A DNA stretch of 64,000 nt, taken from assembly GCF_012489685.1 (NCBI RefSeq), contig NC_080042.1, forward strand, positions 56,835,069 to 56,899,068, in the 5' to 3' direction. Of this stretch, positions 1-10,818 are shown piece by piece (within the stretch, counting starts at the first letter, position 1; each line of letters begins with the position of its first letter). The notes under the pieces were generated by a model, which was not told the origin of the DNA, made no database searches, and was given only the letters and a program-made list of their open reading frames with translations. A program made the translations under genes and the position numbers. This stretch comes from Lotus japonicus. Its lineage: Eukaryota > Streptophyta > Magnoliopsida > Fabales > Fabaceae.

Positions 1-163
1 GACCATTAACCCATCAACCCGGTACCCCGACCGAGTCGATCACCGGTCCGAGTTTAATAACACTGCGTTGGACTCACTTGAATTCCGTCCAAAATCATGC
101 TTTGGAAATTGGGAATATGATTTACAAAATGACTTATCATTCATGCAAACCTCATTTACTCTT
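1..163. other. Unassigned flank left of the MULE
   Basis: No reading frame or recognisable repeat is visible here. It is simply the sequence outside the left terminal repeat of the Mutator-like element. The exact boundary could not be confirmed by a target-site duplication. Confidence 0.4.
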
Positions 164-384
164 TTATGAATAATGCGAAAGAAAAAAAAAATAATTACGA
201 AAAAGGGGTGAAAAAAATGGAATTTATAGGAATGGTGTGTTTTTGGCCAGCTAGGAGCTTGTGTGGCAAGGGGGTGGGATCCGCTCTACCTAACGCGAAT
301 TCTAAGCATGTCATTCGCTCCACATGAAACGCATGCCTCACATCATTACCCCGTCAGAGATTCCCTTCATTCCCAAGGTGGAAT
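164..384. repeat. Left terminal inverted repeat of the MULE
   Basis: About 215 bp match the reverse complement of 8337-8549 with scattered substitutions. Further inward similarity is weak. The outer end is an A-rich stretch following GAATAATGCG. Confidence 0.85.
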
Positions 385-802
385 CAGAATCTCTTGACAT
401 TTATAGCATCCGCCCCAAAGCACGCGCATTCATGTCAGGTGAAACATGATGGCTGACCGGAGACATGCAGCAGCCATGTCATTGGTTATGCGCCAGACGA
501 GGCGGTGGCACTTGTATGGGATTCGCGTTGTCTGACGCGTATTCAGTGTCCTACGCTTTACCTTAAGCACATGCTTTGAGTGGGGAACAGAAATGACATG
601 ACCGGCACGGGGGAACATAAATGTTGCATGTCTTGCGCGTCATATGGGGCGAATGATTAAAAAATGAATTCGCCTCAAAATAACCGAATTGTGTAATAAA
701 AAAACACTATATTGCACACACTGCGAAGTCATTATGCTCACACTCAAAAAAACAAAGTTACAATCGAAAAAATATTGTTGAGCTCATTTTGAATTCCAAA
801 AG

Positions 803-3121
803 ATGAACCAAGTAATTGCTTGTGTGTATTACAATGGTAGATATTATGAGGGCAGTGAAGGTATGACATTTGAAGGCTCGAAGAAGATGATGCGTTTGAA
901 ACGCAACATCACATTCAACAACTTGAAAAAGTTAATTCATGAGAAGTTGAAGCTTGGAGAAGTTGGAAGTAACCAAGTTATTTCCTCCGTGGGCTTTAGG
1001 TATTTGTTCTCATCTGATCCAGTTCAGTATACAGGTCTTGTGATAGTGGATACTTATGATGTGGGGATCATGATGGATATATTTACTCAGCAGTGTGGCC
1101 ACCAGTCAGTGGTGACCATGTTGGAGCTTTATGTTCAAATTGATGAGGCAGGAAGTTCATCAGTACATGTTTCAACGAATCCTACAACCACTCATCTGAC
1201 GTTGACAGACGAGGGCGTCACACAAGTGGAGATCCATGAAGCTGAACCAGAGAATGTTCCTTTGGGTCCCACAGTTAATTTGGATGATGATGATGATGAT
1301 CGCCACCATCATCTTATTGACAATCCTGACATCATATATTCAGAACCAGAGGGAAGCGAAGATGAAAGAAGGCTTCAAGATTCCGATGGAGACTCATCGG
1401 ACTCAGACCAAGAGGGTGGACAGCATACGACACCTGATCTCCTTGTTAATTCTCAAGTGCAAGGTATGTTCAACCAACTTATCCTATAAATTATTGAATA
1501 ATTTAATTATGCATGTACTAATTTTTTTTTTTATGTCCAGCTATCCCAAACACCACACAATTTTGGGATTCTGCTCCACACTACTCATATATCAATTGAG
1601 ATCACCCAGATCAGGAGACGGATTTTTTTCCTGGTACCGATGAGGGTGGATCGTGGGAGTTAGGTGATGATTTGTATGTTGGTTTACGTTTTGAGAGCAA
1701 GGAAGATGCCAAGATGGGCCTTAAGTATTATTGTTTCAAACGCCATCAAACCTATAAGATGCTCGAATCCAAACCAACTTATTTTACTGCCAATTGTCCC
1801 AATCATTTGGATGGATGCCTTTGGAGGATGAGAGCACGCATAGACAAAAATATCGATAAGTGGGTCATATCTAGGTGGGTCGGCCCTCATACGTGCGGCA
1901 ATCCGGTGAGATCGCAGGACCACACCAAGATGACTTCCGATGTCATATTGTTGTCATGTATATAATTTCCTTGCTCTTAAAAGGAATATTAACTTATAAT
2001 ATCGTTAATATGTTACAGGCATGGTAGGTGGTCAACCATCTGTCCCCATTGCAGCCATACAGGAGAGAATCAGCAAGGAACTTAACTACCAAGTGTCATA
2101 CATGAAAGCATGGTTAGCGAAGCAAAGGACACTTGCGAAGGTGTTTGGAAATTGGGAAGAATCTTACGCAGAGCTCCCAAGATGGCTTGGTTATATGAGT
2201 TCATTTTCCCCAGGATCCTACTACTACATTTACAAAGATGCTTATATCGGTGCGGATGGTCTTGTTGATGGTAGTGTTCGCAAATTCCGTCGAGTGTTCT
2301 GGACTTTCAAACAGTGTTGCGAAGCTTTCAACTATTGCAAGCCGATGATCCAGATAAATGACACTTTTATGTATGGAAAGTATAAAGGAACGTTGCTCAT
2401 TGCCACCACTCAGGACGGAAACTCTAACATTTTACCGATAGCTTTTGCAATAGTGGAGAGTGAAAGTACGAGTTCATGGAGTTGGTTTTTGCGTCTGATA
2501 AGGAAACATGTTACTCATAAACAAGGTATATGTTTGATATCAGACAGACATGCAGGCATCAAGGTCGCGGTAAGGGATGCGAGAAATGGGTGGCAGCCTC
2601 CAAATGCGCATCATGTGTATTGCATCCGCCACATTGCTAGCAACTTCAACCATAGAAGTTTCTTTTTTATAGACAGAAAGACTGACATTGGTCACTTGTG
2701 CAGGTTACGAGCCATGTTTGTACCTTTTTGAGCGGAGGTTGGTCAAGTTTCGACAGACTAGCCCTGCTATCACGACATGGATTGATGGAATCAGTAGGGA
2801 GAAATGGAGCCTCGCATGTGACATCGATGGTGGTAGATTCGGCCACATGACAACCAACCTTGCAGAGTCTGTTAATAAAGTGTTCAAGGGCGCTAGGAAC
2901 ATGCCGATCACTGCAATTGTCAAATGCACATATGCCCATCTTGTAGATTACTTTGTTCAAAGAGGCATTGCTGCAAGAGATCAACTGCACGCCCGCCAGG
3001 TTTACTGCCACAAGGTCATGGTCGCATTAGCCAAAAATCATGAAAAAGCAAGTGATCATATGGTGCGCACGTATAACGTGGAGCGAACAAGGTTTGAGGG
3101 CGAGGAAGGATTCAACCAGCG
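803..3121 (+). pseudogene. MuDR-type transposase, broken
   Basis: Exon 1 (803-1463) encodes the PB1-like N-terminal domain of plant MULE transposases, then an acidic linker with a run of six Asp. A GTATGT donor leads to exon 2 (1541-1957), with the MuDR DNA-binding domain (Cys/His-rich, ending in VGPHTC). Exon 3 starts at 2019 and holds the MULE transposase domain, including DTFMYGKYKGTLLIA and LISDRHAGIK. Damage: a TGA at 1597-1599 where the family has Trp; a frameshift near 2660-2700; and replacement of the C-terminal end by copia sequence after about 3121. In the family the first catalytic motif reads Ile-Asp-Gly-Thr, but here it reads Ile-Asn-Asp-Thr, so the first catalytic Asp may also be lost or displaced. 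The family role is cut-and-paste transposition in the nucleus. Confidence 0.85.
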
Positions 3122-3136
3122 TACGAATAGACTTTT

Positions 3137-4408
3137 TCATACCTTCAAGCTGAAGCCTATCCCTTCCATATCTCCAACTGTTTTCCCAACTTCCAAAATC
3201 TCCTCTAACACATTAGTACTATTATTCATCATACGAATAGACTTTTTCATACCTTCAAGCTTTGAGTTCAGTAGAGTAACTTCCTCTTGTAAGCTACCAT
3301 TGATGATTAGAAGTTGCTCATTCTCCTCATGCAACTTGCTGATGGTCTTTACTTCTTCTTGCAAGTTGGAGTTATTACTCTGAAGTTGCTTCTTCTCAAC
3401 AACCAAATCCTTGACTTCTTTTCTCATTTTCTCACCATACGTATATGATTCCTCCCACTTAGCCAGCAACAATTTGTAGGTTTCAACCAGTTCTTCCTCA
3501 TCACCATCACTTGACTCAGCATCAGAATAACACTTCCCAATGAGAGCCTTTACATGAATAGCCTTGGTTGTATCATTCTCATGTTTGCCTTTGAGTTGAA
3601 ATTCAGTATTCTTCACATTGTCCAGGACATTTGTATTTGACGTTCTGCCCAAACTTTTCAACGCTTTGTTAAGTAATGATATAGCTTATGCAATACTTGC
3701 ATCAGTATCTTTCTCCCTCTGATCTTCATCTTCTTCAGCGTTGGACACAAAAGTTATACTCTTTGCCTTATTCTCAGATCTACCATTAAGAGACATCTCA
3801 AAGGTTTGCAAGGAACCAATGAGTTCATCAACCTTGATGTTACTGATGTCTTGGGCTTCTTCAATGGCAGTTACCTTCATATCAAACCTCTTGGGAAGAG
3901 ACCTGAGAATCTTTCTTGTTAACGTTTCTTCATACATGGGTTCCCCTAGGGCAAAAGAAGAGTTGACTAGATCCCTTATACGCATGTGAAACTCATATAT
4001 GGATTCATCCTCATTCATCTTCATAGTTTCAAACTGAGTTGTAAGAAGCTGAAGCTTTGACATACGAACTCTTGATGTTCCTTCATGGGCAGTCTTGAGA
4101 ATCTCTCATGCTTCTTTAGCCACAGTACATGTGTTGATTAACCTGAACATATTTTTGTCAACTCCATTAAAAATAGCATTCAAGGCTTTGGAGTTTCCAA
4201 GAGCTTCGTCATCTTCTTTCTTTGTCCACTTATCTTCAGGCTTCAATTCAGTTGTGGATGCTATCACAGGATGTTTCCACCCCTTGACTATTGCCTTCCA
4301 TGTTATATTGTCCATAGATTTGAGAAACACCATCATTCGAGCCTTCCAGTAGTCATAATTGGTACCATCCAAAATTGGTGGCATATAGATTGATCTTCTT
4401 CCATCCAT
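3137..4408 (-). pseudogene. copia gag remnant (UBN2/DUF4219-type)
   Basis: It begins MDGRRSIYMPPILDGTNYDY, the usual start of plant copia gag, and continues through the UBN2-type region (LRSLPKRFDMKVTAIEEAQD) into a long acidic coiled coil rich in Glu, Lys and Leu (about 3140-3560). All three open pieces share one frame. Two nonsense codons split them, a TGA near 4104 (family Trp position) and a TAA near 3685. Gag normally forms the virus-like particle that packages the RNA. No zinc knuckle, protease or reverse transcriptase follows. Confidence 0.75.
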
Positions 4409-4468
4409 AATGTTGTCCTTGAGAACAGTATATATTCCCTAGAGCTCACCCAACATAATAGGGTGTCT

Positions 4469-4480
4469 GCTCTGATGCCA
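4469..4480 (-). other. copia primer binding site
   Basis: On the minus strand TGGCATCAGAGC follows the LTR end by two bases. It matches the usual copia site complementary to initiator-Met tRNA (TGGTATCAGAGC) with one mismatch. Confidence 0.7.
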
Positions 4481-4482
4481 AT

Positions 4483-5350
4483 TGTAATTACGGTTCTCGC
4501 ACAGGGCAGATGTCGAACGCGATGCTGGGACAACCGGTTCGACAACTGACTAACAGTAACAACATAAACTTTAAAAAACAGAAGTAAACAGGACACAGTA
4601 ATTGTTAACCCAGTTCAGTGAAAAACTTTCACCTACGTCTGGAGGGTTTGCACCCAAAGAAAGGAAATCCACTATCTCAAGATTCAGGAATTACAGACAC
4701 TCATGAACGCAACAGTCCATAGTTCACTTCCTAATCTACCCAGTGTATTTCTACTTAGAATCTCAACCTAAGTATGAGAGCCCCTCTCACTTTCCCTCAA
4801 TCACTGCCACAATGATTGGTAACAAACAATCAACAATCAGAGTTTGAAGAATCAAAGAACACAGAACACAACTTTGCTTTATAGAATCAGGGAGCAAAGT
4901 TTGTTCACAAGAAACAAGGACAAAGAACAATGAACAATCCTAAAACACTTGATCTCTCTCTATTAGCTTCGGTGATCTTCAAGCTTTAGGTCTCTGTCCT
5001 TTTATATACTTCAGCAGCGGTGGCTTGGGCACTAGGGTTTGCTTGGGCTGAAGTAACAGATTGCAGCAACAAATCAAAACTGAATCTCCAAGATATTGTT
5101 GCAAAATTCAAACGTAAAGATAGAAACCAATCTTTTAATAAAGATTGTTTCAACAAATAACAACCCACAAATCAAAACCCTTCTGGAACAGCTACTTGAT
5201 CCTCAAGTAACTATAAAAACATATCTTCATAAAATCTTCAAGGGCCCACATCACGTTCCAAGCAAAGGACTGATGTCCTAACTTCATGAAATCAGATGTC
5301 ACGGCATCTGCTTCGACAATCGGTTGTTTTTAACAAAATGCACGACAACA
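4483..5350 (-). repeat. copia 5' LTR
   Basis: The borders TG...CA are set by the primer binding site on one side and TGTTGTCG on the other. The outer edge could be 5350 or 5360. No partner LTR is in the window. Confidence 0.6.
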
Positions 5351-5539
5351 TGTAACAACAATGTATAATAAAGTTGTCTAAGAATGAAATATCATTATGA
5401 ATTCTTGATTTAAAGGGGGAACACATTTTTTTAATTGGAAACCACATAACTAAACAATGATGCCATACAACCTTCAAACAACAAACATTTTACAAAAAAA
5501 AAACAGAAAGCTTAATTGGAAATAAAATTAAAAGAGACA

Positions 5540-7960
5540 TCAACTTTGGTCTGGGTTCATGGAAGGATCATAACCCGACGCATGGTAGCATGTGAGGGAT
5601 GCCTGGTTCAGATCGAAGTCAAAGGCTGCCTGTGTAGCACGAATCTCAGAATCTGGTGGATGGGCATGCTGCATCTCCGGTGAAGCACCTAGCAAATCAT
5701 GTAAGGCCCCCCATCCACGCTGAGGGCTAGGTGGGTTCCCCCATGATGAGGGTTTCGACTGGCCATCCGGGGTGAACCACGTGTCAAGCTGGGATCCATC
5801 TTGTTGCACCTGCGGTGCTGAACCGTGGTAAGGCTGTGACTCTGGAACTGGCACAGGTTGGTAATACTGTTCAAACTCACGGGACCCACTACCACTGTAA
5901 TGTTGCTCATGTTGGTAAGGTTTCTGAAATGCGAATGATGCCTCATGTTGCTAAAATCCTGAAACATTACCATGTCCCTGATACGAAGACCCATCACCAC
6001 TATAGTGGTACGATGTGTAGGAATCACCAGTATAGGTGGGAGCCAACCAAAATTGCCCGGAAGGCAGCTGTTGGGGTACATCAATTATAACTGGTTTAGC
6101 TATCTCTTTATGTTTTTCCCACCGGGAGAAATCCCTTCCTTCATTTCTTCCGAGCTTTGGGTGAAAATTTTGTGCTACCTCAGGGATCTGAACAGGCTCC
6201 ATTGGCGGCGCTTCTAGCGGGGGAATAGTGATCCGCCCCATCTCCTCGCATAACGCAAGGCAATGCATGGCTCGCTTCTGAAGGTTATCAATTGGGTACC
6301 TCCCTTGTCCGATCAGCGGCAGCCCATACCAGATGTGATGGATATTCACAGCCTACAATTATAACAAAATAAAATGTAGGGTAAGCATTAAGCATAAATT
6401 ATATTAAAAAATGTATAGATTAGCATAAATTCAATAGGTAAGCATAACATTACCAATTGACCCAATGCTGCTCATTTACGTGTAAGCCAGCGACGAGAGT
6501 GTTGTGAATACCACCTCATGTATTGATCACTGCCTTCTGCAAGCCTTATTAATCTAGGGCCTTCAACCAATTGGTGTTGTTTGTTTTCCCAAGCTACAAT
6601 AAAAGGTGTCAACTTATCAACCCAATCCCAATCATGTTTCCCCGACAGTGACATGTCATGCACCTTATTGTCTTGGAGAGGTTTGTTAGGAACATGTTGC
6701 TGAAATCCAAATTGTTGCATCACCCGATCAGGCTGATGCCATTCAACAATAAAAAATGATATCATGGGTGCTATACATCTCCACAATTGCATATTGTCCC
6801 GACATATTGGAGGTAGTTGCTGCAAAACACTATGTGGATAAGGCATCCACACAAACTACACCCACAAGAAGGAAGAGTTTAGACTTGAGCAAATATAATA
6901 TCGCAGTCATATATCTTTAATGCCAGGTACTCACTTGTTCAGTTTTAAGTGTGTCAAGGTAATGCCTCCAGTACGGCAACTGATACTTTATCCATTCAGC
7001 ATCTTCTTTCCACCTATATAATAAAAATAAGTTCGGTTGGTATATGTTAGAGAAGCTTGAAATCTGTAGGATGATTAACTATTCAAATTTGAAGTAACAA
7101 TTGGTTGCATACCTGACTCCAAGAGGGCAACCTTCTTTGATAACGTGGAGTTCTTTGAGGGGGCCAACATCAGGAAATCTCGTCCAGACCCAGAACTGGA
7201 TGAGTTGTACACAACCACCGATCTCCACACGTGAGATTTTGCTTGCATTACACATTTCCTTATATAGATGGGCAAGTACCGCAGAACCCCAACTATATTT
7301 TTCAGTTTCCTGAAAATTCCTCAAAAGAGGAAGATATCTCAGAGGATCATGCGACCCGCTATGATCAGGTAAGAGAAAACCTCCAAGCATGCGCATGATG
7401 TATGCTCGTGCAAAACATGCCAAATCCTGAGGATTGTCAATGAAGTCTAACACATTGTTAAAATTCTCATTTATCCACTTCATTTTCAACGCACCTCCTC
7501 TAATAGCATCTGTTGGGGGTCTCTTTCCTAAACATTCTTCAACGATGACAGGCCAATTACAAGAGGTGGGACCTGTGACAACGTCACCATCAATCTTCAA
7601 GCCCAACTGAATTGCAATATCTTGAAGAGTTATGGTGCATTCTCCGAACGAGAGGTGGAAAATGTGCGTCTCGGGACGCCACCTTTCAATGAACGCTGAA
7701 ATCAAGGGAGGGTCTGGATAAACATCTGAGACTAGCGCACAGTGGTAAAAACTCGCAGCTTCAAGGTGACCTCTGATTGCATTGGGAACGCTGCGTATGA
7801 GTCTCTCTTGCACAACTCGTGAATCACGTGATCGTCGAACTTTGAGAATTTTATTTGTTTGTCCATTCCAGACTTTATCTGAAATGTGTGCTCCTTTCTC
7901 AGTAGGATACAACAGACTAGTATTTGTGGGCCCAGGATTGATCGCCAATTCCTCTGCCAT
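5540..7960 (-). pseudogene. Plant mobile domain (MAIN-like) gene, decayed
   Basis: Exon 1 (7960-7113) starts MAEELAINPGP and has the plant mobile domain signature: VSDVYPDPPLISAFIERWRP, then the HIFHLSFGECTITLQDIAIQ block. Its donor (CAG/GTATGC) joins exon 2 (7013-6935), then exon 3 (from 6855), which carries the tryptophan-rich tail VWMPYPHSVLQQLPP. Exon 4 starts near 6352 and runs into a Gln/Pro/Gly/Ser-rich low-complexity tail that ends at 5540. Frames fit across introns 1 and 2. A TGA in the last part of exon 3 (near 6470) and a TAG at 5951-5953 within the tail frame break it. The domain occurs in host genes linked to silencing and cell identity, and in transposon copies; the TIRs identify this as a transposon copy. 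Its role in the MULE is unknown. Confidence 0.8.
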
Positions 7961-8336
7961 TGAAATTTTACAGAAGCTTGTAATGGGATCAACAACTTTG
8001 CAACTATGGAAGAAACTAAGTGAAGTGAATTTATGAAGGTTTGGAGAAGAATTGAAATGAAATTAGGTAGGTTTAGAGAAGAAGGAGTGTGAAATGAAGG
8101 GGTTGGGGAAAATTTACTTCTGGCGGTCCTTTTATAGGGGTTTAAACCGTCAGAAAAGTTATGAAGCATGCGCCCCAGTCAACGCGTGTCATTCATACGC
8201 ATGGGAGCACGCGCATCCATGTCTCCCTGTCGCGTGGCAGCCGTGATTGATGTGCCTTGACTTCGCTTGACGTGAAACACATCAAGTCCAATGCCTAGGC
8301 TGACGCGCATGTCATGATTCAGACATGATTCAGAGA

Positions 8337-8549
8337 CTCCTTGGGAATGAAGGGAATCTCTGACGGATTGATGGTGGCTTGCATGCGTTTCATGTGGAGC
8401 GAATGGCATGCTTAGGATTCACGTTAGGTGGAGCGGATCTCACCCCCTTGCCACACAAGCTCCTAGCCGGCCAAAAACACACCATTCCTGTAAATTCCAT
8501 TTTTTTCACCCCTTTTTCGTAATTTTTTTTTTCGCATTATTCATTTTTT
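8337..8549. repeat. Right terminal inverted repeat of the MULE
   Basis: Reverse complement of 164-384. The stretch 7961-8336 between the mobile-domain start codon and this repeat is the presumed promoter side of that gene. Confidence 0.85.
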
Positions 8550-8910
8550 TTTCCTCTTTCGTTTTAATTTCACTAATTTTCACCTTTTTTTTTATAAGCA
8601 TGAAATATATATATTGAGATGAAGTAGTACTTCAACTCAATACAAATGAGAAAATAAGGTAGAAAAAATAAAAGCAACAAAATTTACAGAAACACTTAGA
8701 GCATCTCCAATGGAAGGTTCTTAGTTCTTATTTCTGAGTTAAGAACTAAGAACTGAATTCTTAACCATTGGAGGGAGCTGAATTCTTAATTCTTATATAT
8801 AGTATACTCTTCTTTAGATCAATACAATTTTACACATTCTCTCAATTCATCACTCTCCAACATGAAACAGATCTCCATGCTATAACGTCCTAATTTCTCA
8901 ATCGGAGATC
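8550..8910. other. Intergenic DNA between MULE and gypsy element
   Basis: AT-rich DNA with a small foldback at 8704-8774 and a TATA-like run near 8795. No coding frame is supported. Its right end continues naturally at 19225 once the gypsy element and one ACATT copy are removed. Confidence 0.5.
8704..8774. repeat. Small foldback (MITE-like)
   Basis: CTCCAATGG at the left returns as CCATTGGAG at the right. Nested TTCTTAGTTCTT and AAGAACTAAGAAC make most of the 71 bp palindromic. No target duplication was confirmed. Confidence 0.55.
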
Positions 8911-8915
8911 ACATT
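8911..8915. repeat. Left target-site duplication, ACATT
   Basis: Exact match to 19220-19224 immediately outside the other LTR. Confidence 0.9.
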
Positions 8916-9247
8916 TGTTCTGGGACGGGCGGACCACGACTGATCCAATGGATCACTGCAAACCGCAGAGGGAGCAGGAGGATCCAATGGCCCTCAAACC
9001 ACCGGTACGGACCATGCATGACGTTGCATGGCTCCAACCCTAAATACTCCAACGTGTATATAAAGGGGGCAGCCCACAAAGGTTAAGGTACGTTATTCTC
9101 TTCATTTCACTACACCTTTACTCGATTCCTCTACTTACTTTGACATTGGAGTCCCTTGCAGGAGCCCCTCCCGGGTCCGTTCTGCAGCCCAGCGCACCGG
9201 TTCCTCTTCTTCTCTTGGCTGCCCCGCTCCCGTGATCCTCCCAATCA
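8916..9247 (+). repeat. gypsy 5' LTR, internally deleted
   Basis: 332 bp against 593 bp for the 3' LTR. The first 30 bases match, then about 260 bp present in the 3' copy are missing and identity resumes at GGATCACTGCAAACCGC. A TATA box (TATATAAAG) lies near 9055-9065. Confidence 0.9.
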
Positions 9248-9249
9248 AT

Positions 9250-9266
9250 TGGCGCCGTCTGTGGGG
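9250..9266 (+). other. gypsy primer binding site
   Basis: TGGCGCCGTCTGTGGGG, two bases after the LTR, is the common primer site of plant Tat-like gypsy elements. Confidence 0.85.
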
Positions 9267-9307
9267 ATCGAGTAAACTTTTCCTTCACCACGTGCCGTCA
9301 GAGACAA

Positions 9308-10818
9308 GTGCAGCAGCAACGCGCAATGGTAGAAACCCGACAAACCTCTCGCCGTTTCAACCGAACCCCCGAGGGCCATGTGGAAACTCTGGACGAATCA
9401 GCGAACCACCAACACTCCCCCCGACCCCAGAGGACTACCCCACCAACTCTACCTCGGGGACGATCCCCGGAGGCAGGGATCCTTACCCCCCACGCAGCGC
9501 ACGAAGCCCTGTGCAGACTGGAGGCCCGAGTTAGGGCTATGGAGGAGGAACACCCTCCGGAGGAAGGGCAGGAGCGCAATGTCCAAGCCCGCAACACTCG
9601 GGACGAGATCCGCGCCCTCCGAGCGCGCCTCCGCCAGCTGGAGGAACTGGAAGAACACTCTAGACAAGATTCGACGTTCTCTCAAGAGGGGGAGACGGGA
9701 AGGAGGCCACCTCCCCCGTCAGACTACCACAACGATCATGGCCAAGAGCAAACTACCGAAAGAGCCGTGAATCAACCCCTCCATCACCGTAGGTACCACT
9801 CCCCGCGCAGGAGTTACTCCGGGCGGAGGAGCCCCGTTTCCACCAGGGAGCCGCTTAGGGACCCGATCCGTCCACACGGCACTCTGGTGGCCCTACCTCA
9901 GACTATCAATGGCCCTCTCTCTCCAGATATCATGGCGACCCCTTTTCCCCCAGGATGGTCAAGACCCAAAATGAAACTCTATGAGGGTGACTCCGACCCG
10001 ACGGAGCACATCAACTTCTTCGTAGGAGCCATGCAGTATGCCGGGGCTACTGACCCGATCTACTGCCGCTGCTTCCCGATGAGCTTGGGGAAAGGCCCAA
10101 TGAATTGGTTCCAAAACCTCCCCAACAACTTCATCCACAACTGGGAAGGAGTCATGTCCAACTTCTTAACCCAGTATTCCTCGGTGAGAAACATTCCGAA
10201 GTCAGAAGAAACACTGGCCCTGATCAAGCAGGGCGAGAAGGAATCCCTGAAGGCTTTCCTTAACCGCTTCAACAAAGAAGCAGGAGACATTCCGGACCTC
10301 CTCCCTCAGGTCCGCCTGATCTTGGTACGACAAGCGCTCAGGCCAGGCCCTTTTTTAACTTCTTTGGATAGGAAGAAAGCCAGGACATTGGAGGAATTCC
10401 AGACCCGATCAGAGAAATATATTAACATGGAGGAAGCGGCAACATTAAGGTCCACCAATCAAAACCCAGGCCATAGGCCCCCTGAGAAAACCCGAGACCC
10501 GGGTGAACCTAAGCGCGATCGCGAGCCTCGACGGAAGAGCCAGGATGAAAAAAAGCAGAAGCGGAAGAAGTTCGATAGTTACACCCCCCTGAACTCTTCC
10601 CTCTCCCGCATCTTGCGGGAGAGAGCCTCTACTGACCTCAGGGACAAACCCCCCCCCCCCCCCCGCTACTCACGCGGGGGGATAAGCTGGATTCCAAAAG
10701 GTTTTGCGAATTTCATGACAGCCCCTGTCATAACACGAACGAATGCCTGAACCTGAAAGACAAGGTGGAAGAGCTGGTCAGAATCGGGAGATTGTCAAAG
10801 TACGTCTACCCTCTCCTC
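9308..10818 (+). pseudogene. gypsy gag (frameshifted)
   Basis: The frame from 9308 has an Arg/Glu/Pro-rich N-terminal third, then a retrotransposon gag domain from about 9940 (ATPFPPGWSRPKMKLYEGDS through LKAFLNRFNKEAGDIPD). At 10649-10664 there is a run of 16 C, after which the gag frame soon ends at 10750. A neighbouring frame carries the expected zinc-knuckle-like FCEFHDSPCHNTNEC followed by LNLKDKVEELVRIGRLSKYV. Near 10820 the frame must change again to reach the basic linker and protease. The two shifts compensate, which points to indels rather than programmed frameshifting, although a slip at the C run cannot be excluded. Confidence 0.85.

Larger units (their letters stand above)
3122..5350 (-). 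mobile_element. Truncated Ty1/copia retrotransposon inside the MULE
   Basis: Reading on the minus strand, it runs LTR (5350-4483), primer binding site, then a gag-like frame to about 3137. There pol and the 3' LTR are missing and the sequence abuts the MULE transposase. The LTR begins TGTTGTCG and ends TTACA on the minus strand. The element is therefore a 5' fragment left by deletion or recombination, not a complete insertion. Confidence 0.75.
164..8549 (+). mobile_element. Mutator-like element (MULE) with plant mobile domain gene
   Basis: The two ends are long inverted repeats: about 164-384 reappears in reverse complement at about 8337-8549. Shared landmarks are the run from GAATAATGCG through AATGGTGTGTTTTTGGCC to the block ending ATTCCCTTCATTCCCAAGG. 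Between them lie a MuDR-type transposase on + and a plant mobile domain gene on -, facing each other. MULE transposases and plant-mobile-domain genes are known to travel together in plants; here the TIRs place both in one element. A copia fragment interrupts the centre. Both genes are broken, so the copy should be immobile on its own. I could not find a clean 9-bp target duplication, so the outer edges are good to about 10 bp. Confidence 0.85.

Noticed and set aside
430..618. Minus-strand open frame of 62 residues within the MULE terminal region
   Set aside because: Lies in subterminal repeat DNA, has no domain and is short.
1281..1300. Run of Asp codons as a possible trinucleotide repeat disorder-like expansion
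   Set aside because: Short and in the acidic linker normal for MULE transposases.
9298..9685. Minus-strand open frames over the start of gypsy gag
   Set aside because: Shadows of the GC-rich gag frame.
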